In this document: one piece after another, positions 33,179 to 35,024 of the stretch
Numbering within the stretch: the stretch's first letter is position 1
Layout of the letters: each line of letters begins with the position of its first letter
Source of the DNA: an uncultured Prevotella sp.
GTDB lineage: Bacteria > Bacteroidota > Bacteroidia > Bacteroidales > Bacteroidaceae
Assembly (NCBI GenBank): GCA_958369755.1
Contig: CATXJC010000019.1
Span: forward strand, 1 to 35,024
Direction: 5' to 3'
Length of the DNA: 35,024 bases
Made by a program: the position numbers and the translations under genes
The notes under the pieces: generated by a model
The model's database searches: none
The model's input: the letters and a program-made list of their open reading frames with translations, nothing else
What the model was told of the DNA's origin: nothing

Positions 33179-34765
33179 TTACGCTTTATATTGTCCTGCA
33201 ACATTAGCCATGGTCTCCTCGACTGCCTTAATGGCATCGTCGGTGAGTTTACCATCGCCCAAAGTCTCAATCACATCAGCGTGCTGGCTGCGCATTGCAT
33301 CGAGGAACAGATCCTGACAGTCGCGAACCTTATCCATTGGCACGTCGTGCATCAATCCGTGAACACCACAGTAGAGAATAGCTACCTGCTCGCCTACCGG
33401 CATTGGGCGGTACTGAGGCTGAACCAGCAACTGGTCGTTCTTACGGCCACGGTCCAGAGTCATCGCTGTTACGGCATCCATATCGCTAGAGAACTTAGAG
33501 AAGGCCTCCAGCTCACGATACTGAGCCATATCAATCTTCAGTGTACCAGCCACCTTCTTCATACTCTTGATCTGGGCAGAACCACCTACACGAGATACGG
33601 AAATACCTACGTTGATAGCTGGACGGAAGCCCTGGTTGAAGAGGTCGGTCTCAAGGAAGATCTGACCGTCGGTGATGGAAATCACATTGGTTGGGATGTA
33701 TGCTGATACGTCACCTGCCTGTGTTTCGATGATAGGAAGGGCTGTCAAAGAACCACCACCCTTTACATGACCCTTCATGCACTCTGGAAGGTCGTTCATC
33801 TGCTCGGCTACCTCCTGCTGGTCGTTGATACGAGCGGCACGCTCCAACAGACGAGAGTGGAGATAGAACACATCACCAGGGTAAGCCTCACGTCCTGATG
33901 GACGGCGGAGGATCAATGATACCTCACGGTAAGCCACAGCCTGCTTACTCAAGTCATCATATACTACGAGGGCTGAGTAACCGCGGTCGCGGAAGTACTC
34001 ACCGATAGCCGCACCGGCGAATGGTGCGTAATACTGCATGGCTGCAGGATCGGCAGCGGTAGCACTTACGATGATGGTATATGGCAGGGCACCGTGCTCC
34101 TTCAGGTTCTGTACCAATGCTGCAACGGTAGATGCTTTCTGGCCGATGGCTACATAGATACAATATACAGGCTTGCCTGCCTCATAGAAACTCTTCTGGT
34201 TGATGATGGTATCCACTGCGATGGCAGTCTTACCGGTCTGACGGTCACCGATGATCAACTCACGCTGTCCACGACCGATAGGAATCATAGAGTCTACCGC
34301 CTTCAAACCAGTCTGAAGAGGTTCCTTTACTGGCTGACGATAGATTACACCAGGTGCCTTACGATCCAAAGGCATCTCGAAAGAATCGGTGAGGTCGATG
34401 TCACCCAGACCATCAATAGCCTGACCCAGAGGGTTTACGACACGTCCGAGGAAGTTGTCGTTTACGCGGATAGAAGCAATACGGTGTGTACGCTTCACGC
34501 TCTGTCCCTCCTTGATGCCAGCTGTAGGACCTAAGAGGACACAACCTACATTGTCTTCCTCCAAGTTCATGACGATAGCCATGGTTCCGTTCTCAAACTC
34601 AAGAAGTTCATTAGCCTCGGCATTGCGCAGACCATAGATACGAGCCACGCCATCGCTGACGGTAAGCACGGTACCCACCTCGTCAAACTGCTGAGAGCCA
34701 TTAACCTCCTGGAGCTGCTGCTGAAGAACCTCAGACACCTCACTTGGTTTAATTTTATCTGACAT
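33179..34765 (-). CDS. atpA: F1Fo ATP synthase alpha subunit
   Basis: Non-catalytic nucleotide-binding subunit of the F1 head. 528 aa. Walker A is GDRQTGKT at 173-180. The beta-barrel domain is at the N-terminus (VGTVLTVSDGVARIYGLRNAEA). ALVVYDDLSKQAVAYREVSL and RRPSGREAYPGDVFYLHSRLLERAA are alpha-subunit signatures, as is ISVSRVGGSAQIKSMKKVAG with the arginine finger. The start at 34765 leaves 23 bp from the atpH stop. Order atpH-atpA-atpG is normal for F-type operons. Confidence 0.98.
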   Translation of the reverse strand: MSDKIKPSEVSEVLQQQLQEVNGSQQFDEVGTVLTVSDGVARIYGLRNAEANELLEFENGTMAIVMNLEEDNVGCVLLGPTAGIKEGQSVKRTHRIASIRVNDNFLGRVVNPLGQAIDGLGDIDLTDSFEMPLDRKAPGVIYRQPVKEPLQTGLKAVDSMIPIGRGQRELIIGDRQTGKTAIAVDTIINQKSFYEAGKPVYCIYVAIGQKASTVAALVQNLKEHGALPYTIIVSATAADPAAMQYYAPFAGAAIGEYFRDRGYSALVVYDDLSKQAVAYREVSLILRRPSGREAYPGDVFYLHSRLLERAARINDQQEVAEQMNDLPECMKGHVKGGGSLTALPIIETQAGDVSAYIPTNVISITDGQIFLETDLFNQGFRPAINVGISVSRVGGSAQIKSMKKVAGTLKIDMAQYRELEAFSKFSSDMDAVTAMTLDRGRKNDQLLVQPQYRPMPVGEQVAILYCGVHGLMHDVPMDKVRDCQDLFLDAMRSQHADVIETLGDGKLTDDAIKAVEETMANVAGQYKA

Positions 34766-34788
34766 TTTGTTATTTACTTTAATTATTT

Positions 34789-35024
34789 TTACTTTTTGAG
34801 CTGTGTCAGAATGTTGTTGAGCTTAGTCTTTACGCTCGCATCCATTCTGTAAGTATCATACTCAAGGATGAAACCGCCAATCAGTTCAGGGTTCACCTCG
34901 GTCTTGAACTCCACAGTACCTTTCGTTCTCTGCTCCACCATCTTGCGCATCTTATCCTCAGTAGAGGCGTCAACGGCAGTGGCGGTGATCAGCTTACCGC
35001 GGATGATGTTCTTCTGTTTCCTGT
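34789..35024 (-). CDS. atpH: F1Fo ATP synthase delta subunit (5' end outside window)
   Basis: Only the last ~78 codons are present; the gene enters from the right edge and stops with TAA at 34789-34791. The reading frame ends IGGFILEYDTYRMDASVKTK then LNNILTQLKK, the conserved delta C-terminus (GG..L...D...D.S....L..L). Delta (OSCP) links the peripheral stalk to the F1 head. Its position before atpA supports the call. The upstream atp genes are expected beyond base 35024. Confidence 0.92.
   Translation of the reverse strand, partial: RKQKNIIRGKLITATAVDASTEDKMRKMVEQRTKGTVEFKTEVNPELIGGFILEYDTYRMDASVKTKLNNILTQLKK

Overview
The window is ordinary chromosomal, mostly housekeeping DNA from a member of the Bacteroidota, most likely a Prevotella/Segatella (P. 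copri-like) species. The evidence is the repeated promoter signature TTTG - 19/20 bp - TAnnTTTG, the general lack of Shine-Dalgarno sequences, families typical of the phylum (DUF4296 lipoprotein, DUF2027-Smr protein, DksA-like protein without a zinc finger, M49 peptidase), and the gene order. I see no phage, transposon, CRISPR, rRNA or tRNA gene.

Layout. 1-1677 (minus): the 5' part of leuA, preceded by a complete-looking transcription attenuator made of a promoter, a 28-codon leader peptide rich in Leu/Ile/Val, and a terminator with an alternative antiterminator pairing. 1811-8577 (minus): a five-gene cluster in the order exonuclease, rlmI, orphan solute-binding lipoprotein, large TPR-like protein, dnaB; the last two overlap. 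8634-13427 (plus): ftsK and a lolA-like gene, then a peroxide-defence pair (PerR-like regulator and rubrerythrin). 13556-25533 (minus): ileS, dksA-like, lspA, DUF4296 lipoprotein, small ORF, nadC and an exported C69 peptidase, plus upstream nadE and a DUF2027-Smr gene. 25711-27213 (plus): ispE and an AlkD-like gene. 27361-29879 (minus): M49 peptidase and a NUDIX hydrolase. 30087-31949 (plus): recQ, followed by a tandem-repeat tract. 32198-35024 (minus): the atpH (partial)-atpA-atpG end of the F1Fo ATP synthase operon.

Two observations stand out. First, the leuA leader is a textbook ribosome-stalling attenuator that can be read directly from the sequence. Second, 16712-16750, inside the DUF4296 lipoprotein gene, matches the Illumina P5 flow-cell oligonucleotide including its poly-T spacer. 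It is almost certainly synthetic sequence carried into the assembly, so that gene's translation is not trustworthy there. Less striking are the tandem array after recQ, a nested repeat/hairpin between the AlkD-like and NUDIX genes, and a heptamer repeat shared by the ileS/dksA and nadE/ileS gaps. I found no strong candidate for a new multi-gene system.
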